Below are positions 28,035 through 37,338 of a DNA stretch of 64,000 bases, piece after piece (position 1 is the first letter of the stretch; every line of letters starts with the position of its first letter). A program made the translations under genes and the position numbers. A model generated the notes under the pieces. It made no database searches and was not told where the DNA came from. It saw only the letters and a program-made list of their open reading frames with translations. This DNA comes from Betaproteobacteria bacterium. Its GTDB lineage: Bacteria > Pseudomonadota > Gammaproteobacteria > Burkholderiales > Rhodocyclaceae. The DNA lies in assembly GCA_020621865.1 (NCBI GenBank), contig JAHRYW010000004.1, positions 1 through 64,000 on the forward strand, read 5' to 3'.

Positions 28035-28302
28035 ACACGTCCGCGAGGCCATCGCCCTCGCCTACCGCCAGACCGACGCGGCACCCCGCATCGTCGCCAA
28101 GGGCAAGGGACTGGTCGCCGAAGAAATCATCGCGCGAGCCAAGGAACATGGCGTTTTTGTCCATGAATCGCCGGAACTGGTCGCCCTGCTAACCCAGGTC
28201 GACATCGACCAACACATCCCCCCCCAACTCTATCAGGCCATCGCCGAACTGCTTGCCTGGCTTTATCGCATCGAGCACGGCGAGAGCCCCCTGCCGCGCT
28301 GA
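28015..28302 (+). CDS. Stand-alone FlhB C-terminal domain (FlhB_CC/FlhX-like)
   Basis: This 95-residue protein aligns with the end of the full-length FlhB encoded at 62387-63526, starting just after its NPTH cleavage motif. Compare REAIALAYRQ with YAVALSYQAG, IVAKGKGLVAEEI with VVAKGVGAVALKI, and IPPQLYQAIAELLAWLY with IPSALYNAVAELLAYIY. NPTH itself is missing, so it mimics the processed fragment. Related orphans (FlhX) can replace FlhB_CC in some bacteria. It overlaps the FliK-like gene, its expected binding partner, and may tune substrate switching of the export gate. Confidence 0.88.
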   Translation: MTKPGNEHVREAIALAYRQTDAAPRIVAKGKGLVAEEIIARAKEHGVFVHESPELVALLTQVDIDQHIPPQLYQAIAELLAWLYRIEHGESPLPR

Positions 28303-28382
28303 CCTCAAGGCTACGAGCCATGGTGATGGCCATGCCATGACGACGGCAATGGTTTACCATTGACCGCTCCGTCCCTTCCCGT

Positions 28383-29183
28383 ATGCGCATGAGCCAGACA
28401 ACCGATATTGATGCCGCACCGGATTTCGAAATTGACCACCCGGATGAATTCGCCCCGTACTTTCTCGACAACCCGCGAGAAATCGCACTGTTCCTGGATT
28501 TGCTGAGCAAGCGAGGCAGTATCGTTACCGCCCACCTCAACGAGGGGCGCCAGTTTTTTCTGACCTCGATCCTGGCCGTGGACGCAGCCTCCGGCACCCT
28601 CCTTCTCGATCCACCCCAGGCCGGCGAGAATATTCTCCCCGTCAGGTCGGCCACACAGGTGACGCTGGTCGGTACGCTGGAGAAGGTCAAGCTGCAACTG
28701 CGCCTTCCCGCCCTGCAGGATGCCGTCTACGATGGAAAAAACGTTCTGAGCGCACCGATCCCCGAGCGACTGCTGCGCCTCCAGCGTCGCGAGTACTTTC
28801 GCCTGGAACCGCCGCACACCCATCCTGTCCTGTGCACGCTAACGGCGACGATGGCTTCAGGCGCCACTCAGACGCTGGAACTGCCCCTCTCCAACATCAG
28901 CGGCGGCGGCGTCAGCCTGGTTGCCCCGACCGACCTTGCCGACCTATTCCCGCGCGACGCCCTGTTCAAGGACTGCCGGCTGGAGATTCCCGACGAAGGC
29001 GTCATCCCGGTCAATCTGCGCGTGCGCAAAACGATCGAGATCCTGCCTCAGAGCGGGCATCGCAGCCTGCGCGTCGGTTGTGAATACATTGGACTGCCGG
29101 CTAGCCGGCTGGCGATGATCGAGCGCTACATCGCCCGCATCGAACGCGAGCGCAAGGCTCGCGACTCAGGACTGGCCGATTAG
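28383..29183 (+). CDS. ycgR: Flagellar brake protein YcgR (PilZ)
   Basis: This 266-residue protein has the YcgR N-terminal domain (about 10-120) and a C-terminal PilZ domain. The c-di-GMP motifs are RREYFR (RxxxR) near residue 135 and NISGGG (D/NxSxxG) near 170. The first motif position is Asn rather than Asp, a common variant. On binding c-di-GMP it slows the motor through MotA/FliG/FliM. With the diguanylate cyclase at 1732 it gives the window both a maker and a reader of the signal. It ends tail to tail with fliE, overlapping by 4 bases. Confidence 0.92.
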   Translation: MRMSQTTDIDAAPDFEIDHPDEFAPYFLDNPREIALFLDLLSKRGSIVTAHLNEGRQFFLTSILAVDAASGTLLLDPPQAGENILPVRSATQVTLVGTLEKVKLQLRLPALQDAVYDGKNVLSAPIPERLLRLQRREYFRLEPPHTHPVLCTLTATMASGATQTLELPLSNISGGGVSLVAPTDLADLFPRDALFKDCRLEIPDEGVIPVNLRVRKTIEILPQSGHRSLRVGCEYIGLPASRLAMIERYIARIERERKARDSGLAD

Positions 29184-29515
29184 ACCTGCATATTCATCAC
29201 GTCCTGATAGGCCGTGACCAACTTGTTGCGCACCTGGACCATTTCCTGGAAGGAAACGCTGGCCGTTTGCAGCGCAATCATCACCTCGTGCAGGTTCTGG
29301 TTCGTATCACCAGCGGCAAGTTTTTCCGCCATCTGATTCGCTTCTACCTGAGTCTGATTCACCTTGTCGATGGAGCCTTGCAGAATCTGGGCGAAATCGG
29401 CACCACCGGCGGCCGGCGCACTACTCTCCGCCGCCTTGCCGGAAGCCTGCGCCGCCGTCGTCCGCAGCGCGCTCAACATTTGTTCGATTCCTAGCGTATC
29501 CATTTTCAGCTCCAT
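29180..29515 (-). CDS. fliE: Flagellar basal-body protein FliE
   Basis: This 111-residue protein has the FliE C-terminal block (DTNQNLHEVMIALQTASVSF, EMVQVRNKLVTAYQDVMNM). FliE joins the MS ring to the rod and is an early export substrate. It is split from fliF here: it follows the sigma-54 regulator gene on the minus strand, while fliF runs the other way from 32219. A very good sigma-54 promoter sits in the 37-base gap before it. Confidence 0.96.
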   Translation of the reverse strand: MELKMDTLGIEQMLSALRTTAAQASGKAAESSAPAAGGADFAQILQGSIDKVNQTQVEANQMAEKLAAGDTNQNLHEVMIALQTASVSFQEMVQVRNKLVTAYQDVMNMQV

Positions 29516-29534
29516 TTACCTCGGGAATTAACAA

Positions 29535-29549
29535 GCAAATCTCAGGCCA
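29535..29549 (-). promoter_or_regulatory. Sigma-54 promoter of fliE
   Basis: On the minus strand the sequence reads TGGCCTG-AGAT-TTGC, with the invariant GG and GC of the -24/-12 elements at the right distance (consensus TGGCACG-N4-TTGC). It lies between the regulator stop and fliE, about 20 bases before the ATG. The gene product just upstream is the matching sigma-54 activator. Confidence 0.85.
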
Positions 29550-29552
29550 GAA

Positions 29553-30920
29553 TCAGTCCTGAAAATACCCCTCATCCCGGTACTGCTGCAACTTGTAGCG
29601 TAAAGTCCGCTCTGAAATACCCAGCCGCTCGATAGCCTTCTTTCTCGAGCCACCTACCTCCGCCAAGGTTCGCAGGATGTGGTCGCGCTCCAAGTCCTTC
29701 ATATTATCAACTCTTTTTCCCGTTTCTGTCAGTCCGGATTGCGCTGGCGCCTCCGCTATCGGCAATACCGGCGAGACATCGGCAAGTGGGCGCGGCGCAA
29801 GGTTCAACACCTCGGGACCGATACTGTTCCCGGCGGCCATGATCAAGGCCCGCTGAATCACATTCTCCAACTCACGGACATTACCGGGCCAGTGATACGC
29901 CTTCAGTGCCGCTTCGGCGGCCGGAGAAAGGCTCATCCCGGTCCGCCCGAAGCGCCCGCCATGCTCGATCACGAAATGACGGGCAATCGCAACGATATCC
30001 TCCGGCCGTTGGCGCAGCGATGGAATGGCTACCGGGAACACATTGAGGCGGTAATAAAGGTCTTCGCGGAAAACGCCCTTGCGCACCGCCTCGGCCATAT
30101 CGCGATTGGAAGTTGCCACGATGCGAATGTTGAGCGCCACCGGCTTCTTGCCGCCGACCCGCTCGACCTCGCGCTCCTGCAACACGCGCAACAACTTGGC
30201 CTGCAACCCCATCGGCATTTCGGTCACCTCGTCGAGCAGCAGGGTGCCATCCTGGGCCTGCTCGAACTTGCCGGCCTGCGCCTGCTGGGCGCCGGTGAAG
30301 GCCCCCTTCTCGTAGCCGAACAAGGTGGCCTCAAGCAGGCTGTCAGGAATCGCCGCACAATTGATGGCAACGAACGGAGCATTCTTGCGGGCAGATTGGC
30401 GATGAATGAAGCGAGCGACCACTTCCTTCCCAACCCCAGATTCACCGGTGAGCAGCACCGTAGCATCGGTCTGCGCAACGCGCTGTGCGATGGCAAACAG
30501 ATCGCGACTGGCCGGGTCGATCGCCACCACACCGGCACCGTCATTGGAAGCCGGCAGCTCATACTTGTTGATATGCGCCAGCAACGCCTGCGGCTCGAAG
30601 GGCTTGAGTAGGAAATCGCAGGCCCCGGAGCGCATCGCGTCGACCGCCTTGTCTACCTCGGCATAGGCCGTCATCAGCACGACAGGCAAATGCGGCAGGC
30701 GAGCGCGTATTTCCTTGAGCAGGGTGATGCCATCCATCGGCATCATTCGCACATCGCTCACCACGATGGAAAAAGCCTGCTCTTCCAGCACCTTGAGGGC
30801 TGCAACACCGCCATCGACAGCGACGTAGGGGCGCCCTGACAACTCCAGCGTATCGCCGATGGCCTCGCGCAGGCTGGGGTCGTCCTCGACGACAAGGATG
30901 GGCAAGCTGTGCTCAGCCAT
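29553..30920 (-). CDS. flrC: Sigma-54-dependent flagellar response regulator (FleR/FlrC-type)
   Basis: This 455-residue NtrC-family protein has a receiver (VVEDDPS; phospho-acceptor Asp in VVSDVRM near 50) and an AAA+ domain. The latter has Walker A GESGVGKE, the sigma-54 contact loop GAFTGA and LLLDEVTEMP. A Fis-type HTH lies at the end (RKKAIERLGISERTLRYKLQ). It activates class III flagellar genes after phosphorylation by the adjacent kinase. The ATG at 30918-30920 overlaps the kinase stop; a TTG at 30935 adds five residues. Sigma-54 sites at fliE and fliF are likely targets. Confidence 0.94.
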   Translation of the reverse strand: MAEHSLPILVVEDDPSLREAIGDTLELSGRPYVAVDGGVAALKVLEEQAFSIVVSDVRMMPMDGITLLKEIRARLPHLPVVLMTAYAEVDKAVDAMRSGACDFLLKPFEPQALLAHINKYELPASNDGAGVVAIDPASRDLFAIAQRVAQTDATVLLTGESGVGKEVVARFIHRQSARKNAPFVAINCAAIPDSLLEATLFGYEKGAFTGAQQAQAGKFEQAQDGTLLLDEVTEMPMGLQAKLLRVLQEREVERVGGKKPVALNIRIVATSNRDMAEAVRKGVFREDLYYRLNVFPVAIPSLRQRPEDIVAIARHFVIEHGGRFGRTGMSLSPAAEAALKAYHWPGNVRELENVIQRALIMAAGNSIGPEVLNLAPRPLADVSPVLPIAEAPAQSGLTETGKRVDNMKDLERDHILRTLAEVGGSRKKAIERLGISERTLRYKLQQYRDEGYFQD

Positions 30921-32109
30921 GGTTCTCACTTTCAAGTTCGGAGGCCCCGATCGGCAGGGTCATGACAAATTCGGCGCCAGCACCGGGTTCAGAAAACAAT
31001 TCGATCGCGCCGCCATGGGCCCGGGCCACGCCCAGTGCAATGGCCAGACCGAGACCTGTACCCTGGCCTTTGGTCGTAAAGAAGGGTTCGAAAATGCGCG
31101 CCTGCGTCTCCCGGGCAATCCCCGGCCCGCTGTCACGCACACCAATAGCCAGCAGGTCGCCGCGCCGATTGCCGGACAGGCAAATTTTGCCGCCCGCCGG
31201 GGTGGCCTGCATCGCGTTTTCCAGCAGATTGACCAAGGCGCCGAACAGGGCTTTCCGGCTCCCGACGATTCTCGCCCCCTCGCAGGCATCGACCGTAGTA
31301 AATATCAGCTCATGCTCGCGCATCAGCGGCTCCACTGTCTGCGCCGCCTCAGCCAGCAAATCTCCGGCCTCGATGACATCGCGCCCGATACTTTCGCCAC
31401 GCGCAAAAAGCAGCACGTCCTGAATCAGGCGCTCCAGACGGCGCAACTGGCCGCTCGCCTTTTCCGAAAAACGCGCCCGCGCCTCGTCCGAAACACTCGA
31501 CTGGCCAAGATTCGAGGTATAGAGCAGCGCAGCCGCCAGCGGCGTACGCAGTTGATGCGCCAACGACGCCGCCATCTCGCCCATCGCGGCCAGTCGCTGG
31601 TTGCGCTCCAGCTCCGTTTTCATCCGGTGCGCCGCGGTCACATCGTGAATCAGCAGAATCTTGCCGCCAGCCGACGGCAAGGCGCTTTCGGCAATCGACA
31701 CCCGGCCGTCGCCAATCAGCCACTCGCCTACCGTCAACGTCGGCTCCAGGTGGGCACGGGCGACATCCCCCCAATGCTGGCCAACCATGTCGGCACCGAA
31801 CATCGCCATCGCCGCCGGGTTGACCGCCACGACCAGCGCCGCCGCATCGAGCAGCACAACTCCTGCCGGCAAGGCATCGAGCAGAGAGGAAAGACGCTCG
31901 GACAGCGCTTCCTTCTCCTGATATTGCCGGCGCAACTCGCCGTTGGCTACCGCCAGTTCGTCGGTCAGCGATGCCGCGCGCGACTGCAGGGCCTCATAGG
32001 CCTGCGTCAGTTCGGCTGACACCTGGTTGAACATGGCAAACGCCCGCTGCAATTCGGCGGTCTTGGAGTCTGGATCGGGCGTCACGGGATTGGCCTGTAC
32101 GGCTGGCAT
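30913..32109 (-). CDS. flrB: Flagellar sensor histidine kinase (FleS/FlrB-type)
   Basis: This 398-residue cytosolic kinase has no membrane segment. It opens with an N-terminal coiled region (about 10-75) and a PAS-like domain (about 75-165: LLDALPAGVVLLDAAALVVA). The HisKA H-box follows (AHQLRTPLAAAL near 190), then a HATPase domain (NLLENAMQATP; DSGPGI; GQGTGLGLAIAL). It should phosphorylate the overlapping response regulator. Lack of a transmembrane sensor fits FleS/FlrB, which read the state of the MS ring/export gate. Confidence 0.93.
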   Translation of the reverse strand: MPAVQANPVTPDPDSKTAELQRAFAMFNQVSAELTQAYEALQSRAASLTDELAVANGELRRQYQEKEALSERLSSLLDALPAGVVLLDAAALVVAVNPAAMAMFGADMVGQHWGDVARAHLEPTLTVGEWLIGDGRVSIAESALPSAGGKILLIHDVTAAHRMKTELERNQRLAAMGEMAASLAHQLRTPLAAALLYTSNLGQSSVSDEARARFSEKASGQLRRLERLIQDVLLFARGESIGRDVIEAGDLLAEAAQTVEPLMREHELIFTTVDACEGARIVGSRKALFGALVNLLENAMQATPAGGKICLSGNRRGDLLAIGVRDSGPGIARETQARIFEPFFTTKGQGTGLGLAIALGVARAHGGAIELFSEPGAGAEFVMTLPIGASELESENHG

Positions 32110-32166
32110 CGAAAAAAGATAGGGTGAATTCAGCGCCGGTAATAGTAGAATATTTCTAGGAAAATT

Positions 32167-32181
32167 TGGCTTCTCAATTGA
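32167..32181 (+). promoter_or_regulatory. Possible sigma-54 promoter of the fliF operon
   Basis: TGGCTTC-TCAA-TTGA has GG of the -24 element 11 bases before TTGA, the correct spacing, but the -12 element ends GA instead of GC. It lies 38 bases before the fliF start, in the divergent gap with the sensor kinase gene. It is the only candidate I found there. Confidence 0.4.
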
Positions 32182-32218
32182 TTCTTCTTCTGTTTCACCG
32201 CAATTTGACCGAGCATTG

Positions 32219-33982
32219 ATGGCAGCAACGACTGAGACGACGGCAGGAAATACACCGCTGGGCAGCCCGGTGGACCGTCTGCGCGAGGCCTTCGACCGCC
32301 TCGGCAGTCAGCAGAAGATCGCCTTCATGGTTGCCATTGCGGCCGTGGTTGCAATCATTGTCGGCTCCATCCTATGGAGCAGGCAGCCAGACTGGAAAGT
32401 ACTGTTTTCAAATCTGACCGAAAAAGACGGCGGCTCGATCGCCACCATCCTTGAGCAGCAAAACATCCCCCATCGCTACAGTGACAGCGGTGCCCTGCTC
32501 GTCCCGGCGGAACGCGTCCACGAGGTCAGACTGAAGCTCGCCTCACAGGGCCTGCCGCGCGGCGGCATGGTCGGCTTCGAACTGATGGAAAACCAGAAAT
32601 TTGGCGTCAGCCAGTTTGCTGAACAAGTGAACTACCAGCGCGGACTTGAAGGCGAACTGGCGCGGACCATCCAGTCGATCGGCTCGGTCCAGTCGGCCCG
32701 CGTCCACCTCGCCATCCCCAAGCCTTCCGTATTCGTTCGCGAAGAACAAAAGCCGACCGCCTCGGTCATGCTCAACCTCTATCCTGGCCGCACGCTCGAT
32801 GCCGCTCAGGTGGCCGGCATCACGCACCTCATCTCCTCCAGCGTCCCGCAACTGCCGGCCAGCAATGTGACGGTGATCGACCAGAACGGCGCCCTCCTCT
32901 CTCAGTTGAAGAGCAAGCTGACCGAAGCCGGCCTCGACCCGGCGCAGATCAAATACGTCCGCGATCTTGAGAACAGCATCATCAAGCGCATCGACGAGAT
33001 TCTCAGCCCGGTGCTGGGCGCCGACAACTTCAAGGTGCAGGTTGCTGCCGACATCGATTTCTCGCAAACCGAACAAACTGCCGAAAGCTACCGGCCGAAT
33101 GGCGCGCCGGAAAGCACCAGCATCCGCAGCCAGCAAAACAATGAAACCGCCAGCGTCAACCAGGCCGCCGGCGGCGTCCCTGGCGCCCTGACCAACCAGC
33201 CGCCGGTGCCGGCCACCGCGCCGCTGACCCAACCGGCGACTGGACAGCAGGCCGGCGGCCCGCCGGGCAAGCCTGGCGATATTCAGGGCAAGGTTGACGC
33301 GGCCGGCGTCACCGCCCCGCTTAACGCAGCCGGCCAACCGATCAATACCAGCAAGAACGCGACGATCAACTACGAACTGGACAAGACCATTCGCCACACC
33401 CGGCAAGGGATGGGCAATATCCGCCGCCTCTCTGCTGCCGTCGTCGTTAATCACCGCAAGGATGTCGACAAGGCCGGAAAGGCAATCACCAAAGCCATCC
33501 CGGACCAGGAGATGAAGCAGATCAATGAATTGGTCCGCGAGGCCATGGGTTTCAGCAAGGAGCGCGGCGACACCCTGTCAATCGCCAATGCCCCGTTCAC
33601 CGCCATCGACAAGAACGAGGTCGAACTGCCGATCTGGAAGGACCCGGAAAGCATTTCCTATATCAAGGAGACGGTCAAATACCTGCTGATCGTCGCCATC
33701 TTGGCCTTCCTCTACCTCAAGGTCATCCAGCCATCGCTCAAGGCGATGTTCCCGGTCCGCTCCGAGGACGAAGGAAAGATGGGCGCAGAAGGTAGCGCTG
33801 GCGCCGGGGGAGCTTTCGGCGGTATGTCGATGCCGGGCATGGAGCCGGGCGAGGACGAAGCCACCCAGGTACACATCGATCAATACGCCATCAAGGTCCA
33901 GAAGGCGCGCGACGTCGCCGACAAGGATCCAAAGGCGGTCGCCAACATTATCAAGGACTGGATGGGCGCCAATGGCAACTAG
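32219..33982 (+). CDS. fliF: Flagellar MS-ring protein FliF
   Basis: This 587-residue protein has two membrane segments (about 31-50, IAFMVAIAAVVAIIVGSI; and about 483-502, YLLIVAILAFLYLKVI). Between them lie the periplasmic ring-building motifs (NIPHRYSDSGALLVPAERVH; GSVQSARVHLAIPKPSVFV). A long Pro/Gln/Gly-rich loop near 310-370 is unstructured. The C-terminal tail binds FliG. The ATG at 32219 is chosen; the frame also offers a TTG one codon before. It ends inside the fliG start (11-base overlap). Confidence 0.97.
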   Translation: MAATTETTAGNTPLGSPVDRLREAFDRLGSQQKIAFMVAIAAVVAIIVGSILWSRQPDWKVLFSNLTEKDGGSIATILEQQNIPHRYSDSGALLVPAERVHEVRLKLASQGLPRGGMVGFELMENQKFGVSQFAEQVNYQRGLEGELARTIQSIGSVQSARVHLAIPKPSVFVREEQKPTASVMLNLYPGRTLDAAQVAGITHLISSSVPQLPASNVTVIDQNGALLSQLKSKLTEAGLDPAQIKYVRDLENSIIKRIDEILSPVLGADNFKVQVAADIDFSQTEQTAESYRPNGAPESTSIRSQQNNETASVNQAAGGVPGALTNQPPVPATAPLTQPATGQQAGGPPGKPGDIQGKVDAAGVTAPLNAAGQPINTSKNATINYELDKTIRHTRQGMGNIRRLSAAVVVNHRKDVDKAGKAITKAIPDQEMKQINELVREAMGFSKERGDTLSIANAPFTAIDKNEVELPIWKDPESISYIKETVKYLLIVAILAFLYLKVIQPSLKAMFPVRSEDEGKMGAEGSAGAGGAFGGMSMPGMEPGEDEATQVHIDQYAIKVQKARDVADKDPKAVANIIKDWMGANGN

Positions 33983-34976
33983 CCCGGAAGAAGGCCTCGA
34001 AAAGAGCGCCACACTGCTAATCACCCTCGGCGAAGACCACGCTGCGGAAGTACTCAAGCAACTTGGCCCGCGCGAAGTCCAGAAAATCGGCCATGCCATG
34101 GCCCTCCTCAAGTCGGTTCCGCGGACCAAGGTTGAGGCGGTGCTCGACGAATTCCATCAGATCATCGGCGAACAAGCCGCTGTTCACGTCGACACCGACA
34201 GCTACGTTCGCTCGGTGCTGACCAAGGCCCTGGGTGATGACAAGGCATCCAATCTCATTTCGCGCATCCTGCAAAGCGGCGAGACCTCGGGCATCGAGGG
34301 CCTCAAATGGATGGACGCGGCAACCGCGGCCGACCTGATCAAGAACGAACACCCGCAGATCATTTCGACCATTCTGGTGCACCTCGAACACGATCACGCC
34401 AGCGAAATTCTCAATCATTTCACCGAGCGCCTGCGCAACGATGTCGTACTCCGTATCGCCACCCTGGAAGGCATACAGCCGGCAGCGCTGAAGGAATTGA
34501 ACGACGCCATGGCGCGCATCCTGGCCGGCTCCAGCAGCATCAAACGCACCGCCATGGGCGGCGTACGTACCGTGGCGGAGATTCTGAATTTCATCGGGAC
34601 TGCCAACGAAACTTCGGTAGTCGATGCCATTCGGGAATATGACCCCGACCTGGCCCAGAAGATTCTCGACGAAATGTTCGTCTTCGAGAACCTGATGGAC
34701 ATCGACGACCGTTCGATCCAGCTTATCCTGCGCGAAGTGCAGTCGGATTCGCTGATCCTCGCCCTGAAGGGTGCCTCGCCGGAACTGCGGGAAAAGATAT
34801 TCAAGAATATGTCCCAGCGGGCCGCCGAGATGCTGCGCGAGGATCTCGAATCGAAGGGACCGGTCCGCCTGTCCGAAGTCGAGGCCGAGCAGAAGGAAAT
34901 CCTCAAGGTCGTTCGCCGCCTCGCCGACGAAGGCCAGATCGTCCTCGGCGGCGCCGGTGGCGAGCAAATGGTTTAA
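33972..34976 (+). CDS. fliG: Flagellar motor switch protein FliG
   Basis: This 334-residue protein has the N-terminal FliF-binding domain, the middle domain with EHPQIISTILVHLE (the conserved EHPQ motif) and the C-terminal torque helix domain (FENLMDIDDRSIQLILREVQ). Charged residues of the torque helix (Arg, Asp, Glu) are present. It sits on the MS ring, transmits stator force and meets FliM. It overlaps the fliF end. Confidence 0.97.
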   Translation: MATSPEEGLEKSATLLITLGEDHAAEVLKQLGPREVQKIGHAMALLKSVPRTKVEAVLDEFHQIIGEQAAVHVDTDSYVRSVLTKALGDDKASNLISRILQSGETSGIEGLKWMDAATAADLIKNEHPQIISTILVHLEHDHASEILNHFTERLRNDVVLRIATLEGIQPAALKELNDAMARILAGSSSIKRTAMGGVRTVAEILNFIGTANETSVVDAIREYDPDLAQKILDEMFVFENLMDIDDRSIQLILREVQSDSLILALKGASPELREKIFKNMSQRAAEMLREDLESKGPVRLSEVEAEQKEILKVVRRLADEGQIVLGGAGGEQMV

Positions 34977-34990
34977 GCCGACACTGAACC

Positions 34991-35683
34991 ATGGTCATCC
35001 CCAAGGAAGAACTTACCAACGTCCAGCGCTGGCAGGTCGGCTCATTCGAAACCAAGCGCACTCCCGAAACGCCTTCCGCGCCGCCCGAAAACAGTCCCGA
35101 AGCCGAAAGCGTACCGGAACCGGCAGCGCAGCCCTTCAATCTGCCGACGGCCGAGGACATCGAGCGCATGCACGAAGAGGCCCGTGCCTCGGGCTACCAG
35201 GCCGGGTTAGCCGAAGGCCGTGCCGCCGGTGAGCAACAAGCGCGTGAAGCTGCCGCGGAACAGGCCCGCCAGCTACTGTCCCTGATCGAAAACCTGAAGG
35301 CCTCGATCATCGGTTTGGAACAAAGCGTTGCCGACCAGCTACTCGCCCTGGCCATCGAAATTGCCGCACAAGTCACCCGTAGCGCCATCAACGTCAAGCC
35401 CGACATTCTGCTGCCACTGATCCGGGAGGCGATCAGCGCCCTGCCTTTACATCACGCTCATATCGTCCTGCGCTTGAGCCCGCAGGACATCGAGTCGGTG
35501 CGCGGCGCGATGGGAGAACAGTTCTCGCAGCTTGGCGCCCAACTCATCGAGGACAGCACGGTCAGCCCGGGCGGCTGCCAGTTGCTGGCCGGCGCCAGCG
35601 AAGTCGACGCCACCATCGAGACGCGCTGGAAGCGGGTTCTCGAAGCCATTGGCACCGAGCCACAAGAATGGCTGACGTCCTGA
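34991..35683 (+). CDS. fliH: Flagellar export ATPase regulator FliH
   Basis: This 230-residue protein has a Pro/Glu-rich N terminus and the glycine-spaced helix typical of FliH ([20 protein letters not shown], near 58-77, with repeated GxxxG). A C-terminal domain (about 110-225) follows, with [16 protein letters not shown]. It dimerises, holds FliI and docks it at the C ring. It overlaps fliI by 16 bases. Confidence 0.95.
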   Translation: MVIPKEELTNVQRWQVGSFETKRTPETPSAPPENSPEAESVPEPAAQPFNLPTAEDIERMHEEARASGYQAGLAEGRAAGEQQAREAAAEQARQLLSLIENLKASIIGLEQSVADQLLALAIEIAAQVTRSAINVKPDILLPLIREAISALPLHHAHIVLRLSPQDIESVRGAMGEQFSQLGAQLIEDSTVSPGGCQLLAGASEVDATIETRWKRVLEAIGTEPQEWLTS

Positions 35684-37086
35684 GTACCGAAAACTTGCCG
35701 GATCATTCGGCGCGTTGGCAAAATTTTCTGCAAAACTGCACCACCGCAGCCGGCAACGCCCAACCGCTGTTGCCGCTCGGCCGATTGACGCGAATCAACG
35801 GCTTGGTCATGGAGGCTGCCGGGTTGAAACTGCCCCTCGGCAGCACCTGCCGGATTTATCCCTTGAGCGGCGCCCCCGTGGAGGCCGAGGTCGTTGGATT
35901 TGCCGGCGAAAAGCTCTATCTGATGCCCTCGGATGACGTCTATGGCCTGGCGCCCGGCTCGAAAGTCGTTGCCGTCGAACCGCCCAACCAGCAACTCAGG
36001 ATCGATGGTCCGCCGCCCTTTCGTCGCCGCGCCATCGACCGGGCCAAACAGGGGCCGGTCGGCGATGAATTGCTGGGCCGCGTCCTCGATGGCGTCGGTC
36101 GCCCACTCGACAACAAAGGTCCATTGATCACCTCGCAAAGCCGGCCGCTGCAGAGCCGGCCAATCAACCCGATGTCCCGGGCCTCGATACACCAACCGCT
36201 GGACGTCGGCATTCGCGCCATCAACGCCTTGCTGACGGTTGGCCGTGGCCAACGCATGGGGTTGTTCGCCGGCTCCGGCGTCGGCAAGTCCGTGCTGCTC
36301 GGCATGATGGCGCGCTACACCGAGGCCGAAGTGATTGTCGTCGGGCTGATCGGCGAACGCGGCCGCGAGGTCAAGGAATTCATCGAGCAGATTCTCGGCG
36401 AGGAAGGCATGCGTCGTGCCGTCGTCGTTGCTGCACCGGCCGACACCGGCCCACTGATGCGCCTGCAGGGTGCCGCCTACGCGACCACGATTGCCGAGTA
36501 TTTCCGCGATCAGGGCAAGCAAGTCCTGCTGATCATGGACTCCCTGACCCGCTACGCCATGGCCCAACGCGAGATCGCCCTGGCTATCGGCGAGCCGCCG
36601 GCGACCCGGGGCTACCCTCCCTCCGTGTTCGCCCGCCTGCCCCAGTTGGTCGAAAGAGCGGGCAACGGCCCCGAAGACGGCGGCTCGATTACCGCCTTCT
36701 ACACCGTCCTCGCTGAAGGCGACGACCAGCAGGACCCTATCGCCGACTCGGCCCGGGCGATTCTCGACGGACACATCGTGCTGTCGCGTACGCTGGCTGA
36801 TGCCGGACACTATCCGGCCATCGATATTGAACAGTCGATCAGCCGCGCGATGGTCAATCTGATCGACACGCCGCATCTGGAACAGATTCGCAAATTCAAG
36901 GTCCTGTTCGCCCGCTACCAGCGCTCTCGCGACCTGATTTCGGTGGGTGCCTACGCCCCCGGCTCAGACCCAGTCCTCGATCAGGCCATCGGTATCTATC
37001 CGCGGATGGAGGCATTCCTGCAGCAACAACTGATTGAGCAAGCCCCCTTTTCAGCCAGCCTGGATGCGCTGAAAGGACTATTCTGA
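35668..37086 (+). CDS. fliI: Flagellum-specific ATPase FliI
   Basis: This 472-residue F1-beta-like ATPase has Walker A GSGVGKS (202-208) and the block [13 protein letters not shown]. Walker B lies in [18 protein letters not shown], and [19 protein letters not shown] follows. It energises export together with FliH and FliJ. Length is slightly above the usual 440-460 because of an N-terminal extension. The next gene, fliJ, starts only after a 252-base gap that holds a repeat copy. Confidence 0.97.
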   Translation: MADVLSTENLPDHSARWQNFLQNCTTAAGNAQPLLPLGRLTRINGLVMEAAGLKLPLGSTCRIYPLSGAPVEAEVVGFAGEKLYLMPSDDVYGLAPGSKVVAVEPPNQQLRIDGPPPFRRRAIDRAKQGPVGDELLGRVLDGVGRPLDNKGPLITSQSRPLQSRPINPMSRASIHQPLDVGIRAINALLTVGRGQRMGLFAGSGVGKSVLLGMMARYTEAEVIVVGLIGERGREVKEFIEQILGEEGMRRAVVVAAPADTGPLMRLQGAAYATTIAEYFRDQGKQVLLIMDSLTRYAMAQREIALAIGEPPATRGYPPSVFARLPQLVERAGNGPEDGGSITAFYTVLAEGDDQQDPIADSARAILDGHIVLSRTLADAGHYPAIDIEQSISRAMVNLIDTPHLEQIRKFKVLFARYQRSRDLISVGAYAPGSDPVLDQAIGIYPRMEAFLQQQLIEQAPFSASLDALKGLF

Positions 37087-37338
37087 AATAAACGTCGCAT
37101 GGCCATGCTCACCCACCGCCGCCGCGCCGCCAAATCCCTGTTAGTCGATGCTCCCTGTGTTTCAGCCATGCCGCAGACTGTTGGCGGGGCGAATGCTACG
37201 GTAAGCCGGATATTTTGGCCAAAATCGAAATTTCCCGACGAAGGTGCTTTGCCTCTGCTTGGCGTCCAGCCGAATGCAAGTTTCCGTCGTCGCTCCTCTC
37301 AACCCACTCGGCACCGCCCCGCCAAGACCGCACGCTAA
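37087..37338 (+). other. fliI-fliJ spacer with a dispersed element and an unsupported short frame
   Basis: In most genomes fliI and fliJ are nearly adjacent, so 252 bases is unusual. A 79-codon frame (37099-37338) spans it, but it lacks a Shine-Dalgarno, is rich in Arg/Pro/Ser and resembles nothing I know. The middle of the spacer is a copy of the dispersed repeat. I read the spacer as inserted or decayed DNA, though a small gene cannot be ruled out. Confidence 0.4.
37189..37240 (+). repeat. Dispersed TGCTACGGTC element, copy 4 (fliI-fliJ spacer)
   Basis: GCGAATGCTACGGT (37189-37202) is followed by a perfect 14-base palindrome ATTTTGGCCAAAAT (37212-37225) and CGAAATTTCCCG. Its reading in the overlapping frame (ANATV...WPKSKFP) resembles that of copy 3 (ANATV...GPKSIFS), so the two copies are related beyond the head sequence. 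Confidence 0.6.

Noticed and set aside
30457-30465. TGCTACGGT match (minus strand) in the sigma-54 regulator gene
   Set aside because: It encodes the conserved DATVLLTGESG before Walker A and has no repeat tail.
30859-32019. 386-codon frame antisense to the sensor kinase gene
   Set aside because: Arg/Gln-rich reading typical of an antisense shadow; the kinase has complete HisKA and HATPase motifs.
35458-36876. 472-codon frame antisense to fliI
   Set aside because: Shadow of a GC-rich gene; fliI on the plus strand has all ATPase motifs.
37099-37338. 79-codon frame between fliI and fliJ
   Set aside because: No Shine-Dalgarno, Arg/Pro/Ser-biased composition, no recognised family, and it runs through a repeat copy. 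It is kept only as part of the spacer entry.
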